Source: Agrobacterium larrymoorei
Lineage (GTDB): Bacteria; Pseudomonadota; Alphaproteobacteria; Rhizobiales; Rhizobiaceae
Assembly (NCBI RefSeq): GCF_030819275.1
Contig: NZ_JAUTBL010000002.1
Coordinates: forward strand, 188,501-252,500
Direction of reading: 5' to 3'
Length of the DNA: 64,000 nt
A model generated the notes under the pieces. The model was not told where the DNA came from. It did no database searches and saw nothing but the letters and a program-made list of their open reading frames with translations. Positions 56,617 through 64,000 of this stretch are shown here, piece after piece (position 1 is the first letter of the stretch; each line of letters starts with the position of its first letter). The position numbers and the translations under genes are program-made.

Positions 56617-57843
56617 TCAAGCGAGATCGGCCACTACCGAGTCGAGGATCAGCATGCCGGATGGGGTGCAGCGGACGCGCGAATTTCCAAGCCGCTCGAG
56701 GAAGCCGTGTTCCAGTAAAACGGCCTCGCGATCCGGGTCGAGATCGCGGCCGGAGAACTCGCTCCAGCGAGCGAGATCGACGCCTTCGCGCAGGCGCAGT
56801 CCCATCAGCAGCAACTCGTCGGCCTGTTCATCGCGCCCCAGCATTTCCTGATCCATCATGCCATGCCCATCGCGCTCCACGGCTTGCAGCCATGTTTCGG
56901 GATGGCGCTCGGTCGCGGTTGCGAGTTTGGCGCCGCGCTGGGTGAGACGTCCATGGGCACCGGGGCCGATCCCGGCATAGTCGCCATAGCGCCAATAGGT
57001 CAGGTTGTGACGGCTCTCGGCACCCGGGCGAGCGTGATTGGAAACCTCGTAGGCCGGAAGACCGTGGCGAGCGGTAATCTCCTGCGTTGCCTCGTAAAGC
57101 ACAGCGGATTGCTCGCCATCGGGAACGATCAGCTTGCCCGCCTTATGAAGCCCATAGAAGGCCGTGCCTTCCTCGATCGTCAGCTGATAGAGCGACAGAT
57201 GATCGACGGCATAGGAGATGGCCTCTTTGAGTTCCTTCTCCCACTCGTCCACCGTCTGGTTGGGGCGAGCATAAATAAGGTCGAAGGACATACGCGGGAA
57301 GATTTCGCGCGCCAACCGGATGGCCTTCAGCGCATCCGCCACATCATGCAGACGTCCGAGGAACTTCAGATCGCGATCATTCAGCGCCTGCACACCCATG
57401 GAAACACGATTAACGCCGGCTGCCCTGTAGCCGCGAAAACGCTCGGCTTCCACGCTGGAGGGATTGGCCTCCATCGTAATCTCGATGCCATCCGGCACGC
57501 GCCAGTGGCGGGCGATACCATCCAGAATGGCGCCGACCGTCTGCGGGTCCATCAGCGATGGTGTGCCGCCGCCCATAAAAATGCTGGTGACGACCTTCGG
57601 GCCGCTCAACTGGCGCATGTTCTCCATTTCGCGCAGGAAGGCGGCGACAAAGCGCGCCTGATCTACTGGCTGGTGGCGAACATGGCTGTTGAAATCGCAA
57701 TAGGGACACTTGGCCGCGCAGAAAGGCCAGTGAACATAGATGCCGAAGCCCGGCTCGCCTGTATCCGGCAGCAGGTCCGCATATCCGGACGGATGTGCGC
57801 CGGGCGCAGGAAAAAGGCGGCTCCCGGTCATCGTGCTGCTCAT
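56617..57843 (-). CDS. hemW: Radical SAM family heme chaperone HemW
   Basis: A 408-residue radical SAM protein. The cluster motif is [17 protein letters not shown] (CxxxCxxC, about residues 37-53), followed by [13 protein letters not shown] and the HemN_C domain near the end. HemW proteins bind heme and are not true coproporphyrinogen oxidases; the cysteine after the motif typical of HemN (CxxxCxxCxC) is replaced by Phe here (CDF), which supports HemW. It overlaps rdgB by four bases. Confidence 0.92.
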   Translation of the reverse strand: MSSTMTGSRLFPAPGAHPSGYADLLPDTGEPGFGIYVHWPFCAAKCPYCDFNSHVRHQPVDQARFVAAFLREMENMRQLSGPKVVTSIFMGGGTPSLMDPQTVGAILDGIARHWRVPDGIEITMEANPSSVEAERFRGYRAAGVNRVSMGVQALNDRDLKFLGRLHDVADALKAIRLAREIFPRMSFDLIYARPNQTVDEWEKELKEAISYAVDHLSLYQLTIEEGTAFYGLHKAGKLIVPDGEQSAVLYEATQEITARHGLPAYEVSNHARPGAESRHNLTYWRYGDYAGIGPGAHGRLTQRGAKLATATERHPETWLQAVERDGHGMMDQEMLGRDEQADELLLMGLRLREGVDLARWSEFSGRDLDPDREAVLLEHGFLERLGNSRVRCTPSGMLILDSVVADLA

Positions 57844-58484
57844 GCCTCCAGGCAGGTTTCGACAAAGATCTTGAAAGCGCGTGCGCGGTGCGACAGCGCT
57901 GCCGCATCGCCCTGGCGCCAGCCATGCTTCTCTTCGGACGACATTTCGCCGAAGCTCGTCGCATAGCCTTGCGGCTGGAAGATCGGATCGTAGCCGAAGC
58001 CGCTTGTGCCACGCGGCGGCCAGACGATCGTGCCGTCCACCTCACCGCGGAAAAACTCGGTGTGACCGTCCGGCCACGCGAGGCACAGCACGCTGACGAA
58101 GCGGCTCGTGCGTTGCTGCGGTGTCGTCGCACCACGTTCCTGAAGCGCGTTTTCAACCTTTTGCATCGCCATAGCGAAATCGCGTGTGCCGTTGCCGGTT
58201 TCCGCCCAGTCCGCAGTGTAGACGCCCGGCGCGCCGTCCAGCGCATCGATCACCAGACCTGAATCGTCGGACAGCGCCGGCATGCCGGATGCCTTGGCCG
58301 AAGCGAGCGCCTTGATCGCAGCATTCTCTTCGAATGTCGTGCCCGTCTCCGCCGGCTCTTCGAAATTCAGTTCGGCGGCCGATTTTGCCGAAAAACCGAG
58401 AGGGCCGATCAGTTCGGCGATCTCGGCGATCTTGCCCTTGTTGTGGCTGGCAACGACGATGGTTCTGGTATCAAGCTTGCGCAT
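57840..58484 (-). CDS. rdgB: dITP/XTP pyrophosphatase (RdgB/HAM1)
   Basis: A 214-residue house-cleaning nucleotidase that hydrolyses ITP, dITP and [20 protein letters not shown] (residues 10-26), [20 protein letters not shown] and [25 protein letters not shown] blocks are diagnostic. I start at the ATG 58484, 14 bases after rph; the open frame upstream runs into rph. It is coupled to hemW. Confidence 0.94.
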   Translation of the reverse strand: MRKLDTRTIVVASHNKGKIAEIAELIGPLGFSAKSAAELNFEEPAETGTTFEENAAIKALASAKASGMPALSDDSGLVIDALDGAPGVYTADWAETGNGTRDFAMAMQKVENALQERGATTPQQRTSRFVSVLCLAWPDGHTEFFRGEVDGTIVWPPRGTSGFGYDPIFQPQGYATSFGEMSSEEKHGWRQGDAAALSHRARAFKIFVETCLEA

Positions 58485-58498
58485 GGTCTTGGTCCCGT

Positions 58499-59215
58499 TC
58501 AGGCAATCGCCTGCTTCTGCATCTCGACGAGTTCCGCACAACCCGCCTTGGCAAGACCAAGCAGCGTCAGAAATTCCTCTTCCGAGAAGGGCTTGCCTTC
58601 GGCTGTGCCCTGAATTTCAACGATGCCGCCGAAGCCGGTGATGACGAAATTGGCGTCGGTTTCTGCAGAGGAGTCTTCCAGGTAATCGAGATCGATCACC
58701 GGCTGATTGGCGAAGATGCCGCAGGAGATGGCGGCGATATGGTCCTTCAGAACCTTTTCGACCTTCAGCATGTTGCGGCTTTCCATCCACTTGAGGCAGT
58801 CATGAAGGGCAATCCATGCACCCGTGATGGAGGCGGTGCGCGTACCGCCATCGGCCTGGATGACGTCGCAGTCGATGCTGATCTGACGTTCCCCAAGTGC
58901 TTGCAGATCGACGACGGCACGCAGCGAGCGGCCGATGAGGCGCTGGATTTCCTGCGTTCTGCCGCCCTGCTTGCCGGACGATGCTTCGCGCTTCATCCGC
59001 TCGTTGGTGGAGCGGGGAAGCATGCCGTACTCGGCTGTGACCCAGCCCTTGCCGCTGTTGCGCAGCCACGGTGGCGTCTTGTCTTCGAGGCTCGCCGTCA
59101 CCAGAACATGCGTATCGCCGAATTTGACGAGACAGGAGCCTTCGGCATGCTTGGAGAAGTTGCGCTCGAAGGAGACCTTGCGCATCTGGTCGGTTTTTCT
59201 GCCTGAGGGCCGCAT
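58499..59215 (-). CDS. rph: Ribonuclease PH
   Basis: A 238-residue phosphorolytic exoribonuclease trimming tRNA 3' ends. [20 protein letters not shown] starts the family, followed by [38 protein letters not shown] (with the active-site Arg) and [23 protein letters not shown] block (as [15 protein letters not shown]). Length is standard (238). Head of the rph-rdgB-hemW operon, divergent from hrcA. Confidence 0.96.
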   Translation of the reverse strand: MRPSGRKTDQMRKVSFERNFSKHAEGSCLVKFGDTHVLVTASLEDKTPPWLRNSGKGWVTAEYGMLPRSTNERMKREASSGKQGGRTQEIQRLIGRSLRAVVDLQALGERQISIDCDVIQADGGTRTASITGAWIALHDCLKWMESRNMLKVEKVLKDHIAAISCGIFANQPVIDLDYLEDSSAETDANFVITGFGGIVEIQGTAEGKPFSEEEFLTLLGLAKAGCAELVEMQKQAIA

Positions 59216-59381
59216 ATCGTTTCTCTCCGTCTCTTAACTTCCCGCCTTCTAAGGTCAGGGCGACGCTTTTGCAAAGGAAAAGCGGAAGAACAGGGCCTAT
59301 AGCCGAATTTCCATTTTCACTTGGAAGACCGAGTGACTATATTCAAGACAGTCAAAAACAGCTTGGGGAATAACAAGCGGC

Positions 59382-60473
59382 ATGGGCATAACTCCTCCCA
59401 TTGGTAGAGAGCCGGGTGCGCTTCTGGATGATCGCTCGCGCGAAATCTTCCGGCGTATTGTCGAAGGCTATCTGGAAACGGGCGAACCGCTCGGTTCGCG
59501 CAGTCTCTCGCGCCTGCTTCCCATGTCGCTGTCGCCTGCCTCCGTGCGCAATGTCATGAGCGATCTGGAGGAACTCGGCCTCATTTATTCGCCGCATGTC
59601 AGCGCCGGACGCCTGCCAACCCAGACCGGTCTTCGCTTTTTTGTCGATGCCTTCATGCAGGTGGGCGAACTGCCTGAGGCCGAGCGTGCCAATATCGATC
59701 GTCAGATCGGCCCGATCTCCGGGCGCGAACAGTCCCTCGAAGGCCTGCTGTATGAAGCAAGCAGCATGCTCTCGGGCATGTCACGCGGAGCAGGCTTGGT
59801 GCTGACTGCCAAGAACGATGCCGTGCTCAAACATGTAGAGTTCATCCGGCTCGAGCCCACCAAGGGTCTCGCCATTCTGGTCGGCGACCACAATCAGGTC
59901 GAAAACCGGATCATTGAGCTGCCGTCCGGCATCACATCCTCGCAACTGACGGAGGCGGCCAACTTCATCAATGCGCATCTCGGCGGCCAGACGCTGCCCG
60001 AGCTTCGCAGCCAGATAGCACGACAGAAGAACGAACTTCAAAGCGCGCTGAGCACGCTGGCACAGGATCTGGTCGAGCGGGGGCTTGCCGTCTGGTCCGG
60101 CGACAATGAGGAAGGCAAGCTTGGGCGTCTCATCGTCCGCGGCCGCTCCAATCTTCTCGAGGGACTTGCCGGTGAAGAGGATATCGACCGCGTTCGGCTT
60201 CTCTTTGATGATCTGGAGCGCAAGGAGAACCTGATCGAGATCCTCAATCTGGCTGAAACGGGCTCGGGTGTGCGAATTTTCATCGGCTCGGAGAACAAGC
60301 TGTTTTCGCTCTCGGGCTCGTCACTGATCGTCGCGCCCTATAAGGATGACGAAAACCGGGTGGTGGGCGCTGTCGGCGTCATCGGCCCGACGCGGCTCAA
60401 CTATTCCCGCATCGTGCCCATGGTGGATTACACCGCCCAGATCATGGCGCGTCTTTCCACCAAGCGACGCTGA
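59382..60473 (+). CDS. hrcA: Heat-inducible transcription repressor HrcA
   Basis: A 363-residue repressor of class I heat-shock genes. The N-terminal winged helix (LDDRSREIFRRIVEGYLETG, LSPASVRNVMSDLEELGLI and YSPHVSAGRLPTQTGLRFFV-type blocks) and the GAF-like HrcA domain (VFIGSEN-type as RIFIGSENKLFSLSG, about residues 302-316) are complete. HrcA binds CIRCE elements; I see no CIRCE in this window, so its targets (groESL) lie elsewhere. It precedes grpE by 120 bases. Confidence 0.95.
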   Translation: MGITPPIGREPGALLDDRSREIFRRIVEGYLETGEPLGSRSLSRLLPMSLSPASVRNVMSDLEELGLIYSPHVSAGRLPTQTGLRFFVDAFMQVGELPEAERANIDRQIGPISGREQSLEGLLYEASSMLSGMSRGAGLVLTAKNDAVLKHVEFIRLEPTKGLAILVGDHNQVENRIIELPSGITSSQLTEAANFINAHLGGQTLPELRSQIARQKNELQSALSTLAQDLVERGLAVWSGDNEEGKLGRLIVRGRSNLLEGLAGEEDIDRVRLLFDDLERKENLIEILNLAETGSGVRIFIGSENKLFSLSGSSLIVAPYKDDENRVVGAVGVIGPTRLNYSRIVPMVDYTAQIMARLSTKRR

Positions 60474-60593
60474 CCGCGACGCTCGCTTGAAAAATCGCTC
60501 CTTTTTCCCGTAAGCCTTGATTTTTGCATGGCAAAGCTCGATATCGGGCTCAATCTCATTGCAAGCCACACGACATATAATCTGGAGAACGTC

Positions 60594-61229
60594 ATGACTG
60601 ATGACACCAACAAGACCGGACCTGACGCAGGCGCTGCCGAAGAAGCAGTGGAAGCGACGACGGCGGACAATGCGGTGCCGGAGCAGGCAGAACCCGATCC
60701 GGTGGATGTGCTGAAAGCCGAGAATGCCGATCTTCGCGACAAGTTTCTGCGCCTGGCAGCCGAAATGGACAATCTCCGTCGCCGTACCGAACGCGATGTG
60801 AAAGATGCGAAAGCCTATTCGGTTGCGGGCTTTGCGCGCGACATGCTGGCCGTCTCCGACAATCTTCGTCGCGCGCTGGACACGATTCCCGAAGAGCTGA
60901 AGGCAAGCGCTGAAGCCAATATCAAGGGCCTGATCGAAGGCGTCGACATGACCGAGCGTTCCATGCTCTCCGCGCTTGAACGTCATGGTGTGAAGAAGAT
61001 CGACGCCGAAGGCCAGAAGTTCGATCCTAACTTCCACCAGGCTATGTTCGAAATCCCGAACACCACCGTTCCGAACAACACCGTCGTTCAGGTGGTGCAG
61101 GCTGGTTTCACCATCGGTGACCGCGTTCTGCGTCCAGCCATGGTTGGCGTTGCCAAGGGCGGCCCTAAGGTTGAAACGCCGGCAGGTGCTGAACCCGGCA
61201 CAAGCGGTCTGAATGAGAAGGACGCCTGA
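60594..61229 (+). CDS. grpE: Nucleotide exchange factor GrpE
   Basis: A 211-residue co-chaperone that releases ADP from DnaK. An acidic start, a long helix ([20 protein letters not shown], about residues 42-61, with [11 protein letters not shown]) and the C-terminal beta domain [20 protein letters not shown] and [20 protein letters not shown] (about 173-192) are all standard. I start at the ATG 60594 (CTGGAG upstream); an in-frame ATG at 60528 would add a non-family extension. Confidence 0.95.
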   Translation: MTDDTNKTGPDAGAAEEAVEATTADNAVPEQAEPDPVDVLKAENADLRDKFLRLAAEMDNLRRRTERDVKDAKAYSVAGFARDMLAVSDNLRRALDTIPEELKASAEANIKGLIEGVDMTERSMLSALERHGVKKIDAEGQKFDPNFHQAMFEIPNTTVPNNTVVQVVQAGFTIGDRVLRPAMVGVAKGGPKVETPAGAEPGTSGLNEKDA

Positions 61230-61260
61230 AAGCGTTCTTCGTCTTCATTTGACCAATAGG

Positions 61261-61303
61261 CAAAGGCCCGGATATCTGATCGATATCCGGGCCTTTGTTT
61301 TAC
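61261..61303 (+). terminator. grpE terminator
   Basis: A 15-pair stem, CAAAGGCCCGGATAT (61261-61275) with ATATCCGGGCCTTTG (61283-61297), followed by TTTTAC. It is 31 bases after the grpE stop. Confidence 0.92.
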
Positions 61304-61401
61304 AGCATCGGCCCGAAAATCGGACTCGCTTTTCGGAAAGCACGATGCCTAGATTCAAAAATGTAAAGCGCCGTGCGTCCAATAGGACGCACGGCGCTTT
61401 A
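61302..61401. repeat. Composite intergenic palindromic repeat of rhizobial type
   Basis: Two palindromic units lie side by side. The first (61305-61348) has arms GCATCG/CGATGC and CCGAAAA/TTTTCGG. The second (61364-61401) has 17-base perfect arms, beginning TAAAGCGCCGTGCGTCC, around AATA. Sequences of these two kinds are often found between genes in Rhizobium and Agrobacterium chromosomes, and I read this as one such mosaic element. The second unit also serves as the terminator for ptsN. Confidence 0.5.
61360..61401 (-). terminator. ptsN terminator within the repeat
   Basis: The 17-pair perfect stem (61364-61380 with 61385-61401) lies 39 bases after the ptsN stop; on the minus strand it is followed by CATTTTTGAA. 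Confidence 0.75.
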
Positions 61402-61440
61402 AACGTCGAGGCACTCTTCGCGTGAACCCAAACTTGGCGT

Positions 61441-61902
61441 TCAGGCCGCGTTCACCTGTTCTTGGTTAAGAAAGGTGTAGATCGCCGTGTCGGAATCGGT
61501 CGCGCGCAGTTTCGCTACCAGTTCCGGGTCGCGCAGAACGCGGGCAATCCGCGACAGGGCCTTCAGGTGGTCGGCGCCAGCACCTTCCGGTGCGAGCAGG
61601 AGAAACACGAGATCGACCGGCTGGTCGTCGAGCGCTTCGAAATCGACGGGCGTTTCAAGGCGTGCGAAGACGCCGGTGATGGAGGAGATGCTGCTGAGTT
61701 TTCCGTGAGGAATAGCAATGCCGTGACCGACGCCGGTGGAGCCGAGCCGCTCACGCTGCAAGATGACGTCGAATACGTCCCGCTCGGACACCCCGGTAAT
61801 ACGGGACGCCTTTGCTGCCAGTTCCTGAAGGAGTTGCTTCTTGGAATTGACCTTTAGCGCGGGAATAATCGCATCTTGGTGCAGCAAATCTGCCAATGCC
61901 AT
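61441..61902 (-). CDS. ptsN: Nitrogen PTS EIIA protein PtsN
   Basis: A 153-residue EIIA-Ntr protein. It is phosphorylated on the His of GHGIAIPHGKL (about residue 66) by NPr in the regulatory phosphotransferase chain and influences nitrogen, potassium and carbon regulation. LVFLLLAPEGAGADHLKALSRIA is the conserved C-terminal part. I start at the ATG 61902; one five codons upstream is in frame. It follows hpf by 68 bases, the conserved rpoN-hpf-ptsN order. Confidence 0.95.
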   Translation of the reverse strand: MALADLLHQDAIIPALKVNSKKQLLQELAAKASRITGVSERDVFDVILQRERLGSTGVGHGIAIPHGKLSSISSITGVFARLETPVDFEALDDQPVDLVFLLLAPEGAGADHLKALSRIARVLRDPELVAKLRATDSDTAIYTFLNQEQVNAA

Positions 61903-61970
61903 TTCTTTTTCCTTCATGCCATCGAGACGAACCGGAAGACGCTTGGGGGCGCCTTCCGGGTCTTTAGACT

Positions 61971-62546
61971 TCAGCTCTTGATCATCGCCGCGTCGACCCA
62001 GCCGATGTTTCCATCGTTGCGACGGTAGACGATGTTGAGTTCCTTCGACGGGCTGCGGAATAACAGGACTGGCTCATCGGTCATATCGAGAGCCATGACT
62101 GCGCTTGCAACCGTCATGGTTTTGATCTGTTTGGACGTCTCGGCCACGATCGTTGGCGCGAAATCCTCCGCGATTTCCTCATCCTCATCCGGGACCGCGT
62201 CCATCACCCTGTAGGCGACTTCCTCATCGATCCCCTTTGAAGCTGAACCGTTATGGTGATCCTTGAGCCTGCGCTTGTAACGACGCAGGCGCTTTTCAAT
62301 ACGCTCTGCTGCCGCATCGAAGCTGGCTTGCGGATCGTTGGCCTGTCCTGCCGCGTGCAGAACGACCCCGGTATCGAGGTGGATCTTGCAATCCGCAGCA
62401 AAAAGCTGGCCGGACTTCGCGACCGTCACCTGGCCGGAATACCCCCCATCGAAGTATTTGGTAACGGCTTGGCTTATATTGTCCTCGATCTTTTGACGGA
62501 AAGACTCGCCCACATCCATATGTTTACCAGATACACGCACACTCAT
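61971..62546 (-). CDS. hpf: Long-form ribosome hibernation promoting factor
   Basis: A 191-residue protein. The N-terminal S30AE domain (MSVRVSGKHMDVGESFRQKI to KRLRRYKRRLKD, about residues 1-95) binds the 30S subunit, and the C-terminal dimerising domain (about 125-191, ALDMTDEPVLLFRSPSKELN and RRNDGNIGWVDA) joins two ribosomes into 100S dimers in stationary phase. Both domains are present, so it is the long form. It lies between rpoN and ptsN. Confidence 0.94.
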   Translation of the reverse strand: MSVRVSGKHMDVGESFRQKIEDNISQAVTKYFDGGYSGQVTVAKSGQLFAADCKIHLDTGVVLHAAGQANDPQASFDAAAERIEKRLRRYKRRLKDHHNGSASKGIDEEVAYRVMDAVPDEDEEIAEDFAPTIVAETSKQIKTMTVASAVMALDMTDEPVLLFRSPSKELNIVYRRNDGNIGWVDAAMIKS

Positions 62547-62770
62547 GGAATTTTTCCTTTTTCAGTGATTTGCGTATACCAGCTTACGTCAAGCTGAGCG
62601 CTCATCCAAGCGTTTCGCGACCTCTTTCGTCCCTTTGCAGGCGAATGCCGCCATCCGTGGAACACAACTCTCTCGCCAGACCCCCGTCTTATCTGCGGCG
62701 AGCTTCTAGCCTTGTCGACAAGGCAAGTCAATTGTCAATCTTAAGTATTTGTAAACTATAAAAGAATGGC

Positions 62771-64000
62771 TCAAGCTGAAGCCATGCGGGCCATCGCTTT
62801 TTTCTCCCGACGGCGCTGCACGGAGGAGGGGATGTTCATTGCTTCACGATATTTTGCGACAGTCCGCCGCGCCAGATCGATGCCACTTTTTTTCAGCTGA
62901 TCGACGATATCGTCGTCGGAAAGAACCGAGCTGGGTGCTTCCTGCGCGATCATTGTGCGGATGCGATGACGAACCGCTTCTGCCGAGTGGTTGTCGCCAC
63001 CTTCGGACGAGCCGATGGAGACGCTAAAGAAATATTTGAGTTCGAAGACGCCCCGTGGCGTCAACATGTACTTGCGCGAGGTGACGCGGCTGACCGTCGA
63101 TTCATGCATCTTGATGGCGTCGGCGACCTGTTTGAGGTTAAGGGGACGCAATTGGTCGACCCCATGCAGCAGAAACGCATCCTGCTGCCGGACGATTTCG
63201 CTCGCTACCTTCATGATCGTCCTTGCCCGCTGATCGAGACTGCGTGTCAGCCAGTTGGCTGTTTGCATGCAGGTGGAGAGGAATTCGCCGTCTTCCCCCG
63301 CGCGCGGTTTCAGCTTGGACACCTCCGTGAAATAGCTGTGGTTGACCAGCACGCGCGGCAGTGTTTCCGGGTTGAGGTCGATCAGCCAGCTTCCATCGGT
63401 GGAGGGATGGACGATGATGTCCGGTATGATGGTCTCGCACGAGCCAGTCTCGAAGCCAGCACCGGGACGAGGATTAAGACCGCGGATCTCGCTCAGCATA
63501 TCGAGAAGGTCGTCCTCATCGACACCGCAAAGCTTTTTGAGCGTGGCAAAATCGCGCTTGGCCAGAAGATCGAGGTTGCCGACGAAAGCATGCATGGCCG
63601 GGTCGAGCCGATCTTTCTGTTGCAGCTGGATCGACAGGCATTCGCTGAGGGAGCGAGCAAAGACACCCGGCGGATCGAAGCTTTGCAGGACGCGCAGGAC
63701 CGCCTCGACATCCTTTTCCGGGCGTCCTAGCCGCTCGGAAACATCACTGACGGCGTCAGCCGAGATATAGCCGGTCTCGTCGAGATGATCGAGCAGAGCA
63801 TCGGCTGTCATGCTGTCGGTAAGACCGGTGACCGAAAACGGCACCTGCTGTGCAATGTGGTCGCGCAGGCTCGGTTTGCGCGCGACGAAATCATCGAGAT
63901 CGTAATCGTCACCAGCCTCCGCGCCAGGCATGGATTTCCATTGGCCAAGAAGCTCCGGTGCATCGGCTTTGCGTCCGCTCTCGTCATCCGGAAACACATT
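62771..64000 (-). CDS. rpoN: RNA polymerase sigma-54 factor RpoN, C-terminal part
   Basis: About 410 residues are seen; the N-terminus is beyond the right edge. It contains the core-binding domain (LRDHIAQQVPFS, ADALLDHLDETGYISAD, LRVLQSFDPPGVFARSLSEC), the central DNA-binding area (SRVTSRKYMLTPRGVFELKYFF) and the diagnostic RpoN box ARRTVAKYR near the C-terminus. Sigma-54 directs nitrogen-related and other activator-dependent promoters. It is upstream of hpf and ptsN, 224 bases before hpf, so hpf probably has its own promoter as well. Confidence 0.95.
   Translation of the reverse strand, partial: NVFPDDESGRKADAPELLGQWKSMPGAEAGDDYDLDDFVARKPSLRDHIAQQVPFSVTGLTDSMTADALLDHLDETGYISADAVSDVSERLGRPEKDVEAVLRVLQSFDPPGVFARSLSECLSIQLQQKDRLDPAMHAFVGNLDLLAKRDFATLKKLCGVDEDDLLDMLSEIRGLNPRPGAGFETGSCETIIPDIIVHPSTDGSWLIDLNPETLPRVLVNHSYFTEVSKLKPRAGEDGEFLSTCMQTANWLTRSLDQRARTIMKVASEIVRQQDAFLLHGVDQLRPLNLKQVADAIKMHESTVSRVTSRKYMLTPRGVFELKYFFSVSIGSSEGGDNHSAEAVRHRIRTMIAQEAPSSVLSDDDIVDQLKKSGIDLARRTVAKYREAMNIPSSVQRRREKKAMARMASA

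Noticed and set aside
59216..59381. CIRCE element (TTAGCACTC-N9-GAGTGCTAA) before hrcA
   Set aside because: The gap between rph and hrcA has no match to the inverted repeat; hrcA does not appear to be regulated by its own product at this site.
1..64000. tRNA, rRNA, CRISPR arrays, insertion sequences and prophage genes
   Set aside because: Looked for throughout; no cloverleaf, rRNA core sequence, regularly spaced repeats, transposase or integrase was recognised.

Overview
The window reads as a piece of the main circular chromosome of an Agrobacterium/Rhizobium-type alphaproteobacterium. Support comes from the frcBCAK fructose operon with its ROK regulator, an Irr-type Fur protein beside fabA-fabB-fabI, a yejBEF-type oligopeptide importer with a dedicated binding protein, dnaA next to rpsT, mutM-ubiE-ubiB, the hemW-rdgB-rph // hrcA-grpE arrangement and rpoN-hpf-ptsN. 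Coding density is high. I see no rRNA, tRNA, insertion sequence, prophage or CRISPR array. Most genes are core metabolism and information processing; nothing here looks like a wholly new system.

Left part (1-19.3 kb): an AEC-family transporter cut by the window edge, a PfkB sugar/adenosine kinase, a secreted SH3-domain protein, a 2-hydroxyacid dehydrogenase, GNAT and MoeB/ThiF-family proteins, recF, and an alpha/beta-hydrolase lipoprotein. These are followed by the fructose transport operon frcB-frcC-frcA-frcK, divergent from frcR, and by a tight leftward run of mgsA, glk, an MsbA-like ABC exporter, dapB and gpmA, ending in an Ldh-family dehydrogenase.

Middle part (18.2-38.6 kb): mepA (murein endopeptidase) is divergent from a peptide importer (yepA/yejA-like, yejB, yejE, yejF), followed by a D-amino-acid-dehydrogenase-like enzyme. 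This gives a plausible muropeptide release, import and catabolism module. Next come a glutamine-synthetase-like/FAD-oxidase pair (gamma-glutamylated amine catabolism), gluconokinase, DUF1275, a secreted cysteine-rich protein, a TRIC-type channel, irr, fabA-fabB-fabI, two orphan TadE-like pseudopilin genes and an MFS transporter.

Right part (38.9-64 kb): the cytochrome bo-type quinol oxidase operon cyoABCD plus SURF1, nucleoside salvage (deoB-add-upp), dnaA with a roughly 0.77 kb upstream region rich in GANTC methylation sites, rpsT, mutM-echA, ubiE-ubiB, a LysR/MFS divergent pair with a perfect 19-bp palindrome between them, hemW-rdgB-rph, hrcA-grpE, and ptsN-hpf-rpoN (rpoN cut by the right edge).

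The most interesting non-coding signals are: the GANTC cluster upstream of dnaA; an orphan minus-strand terminator at 297-330 that may mark a small RNA or a leader attenuator; a 14-bp-arm palindrome between cyoD and SURF1; the LysR/MFS palindrome; an ICE-like dyad upstream of fabA; and a rhizobial-type intergenic repeat mosaic after grpE. All calls come from reading the sequence only; no database search was run.
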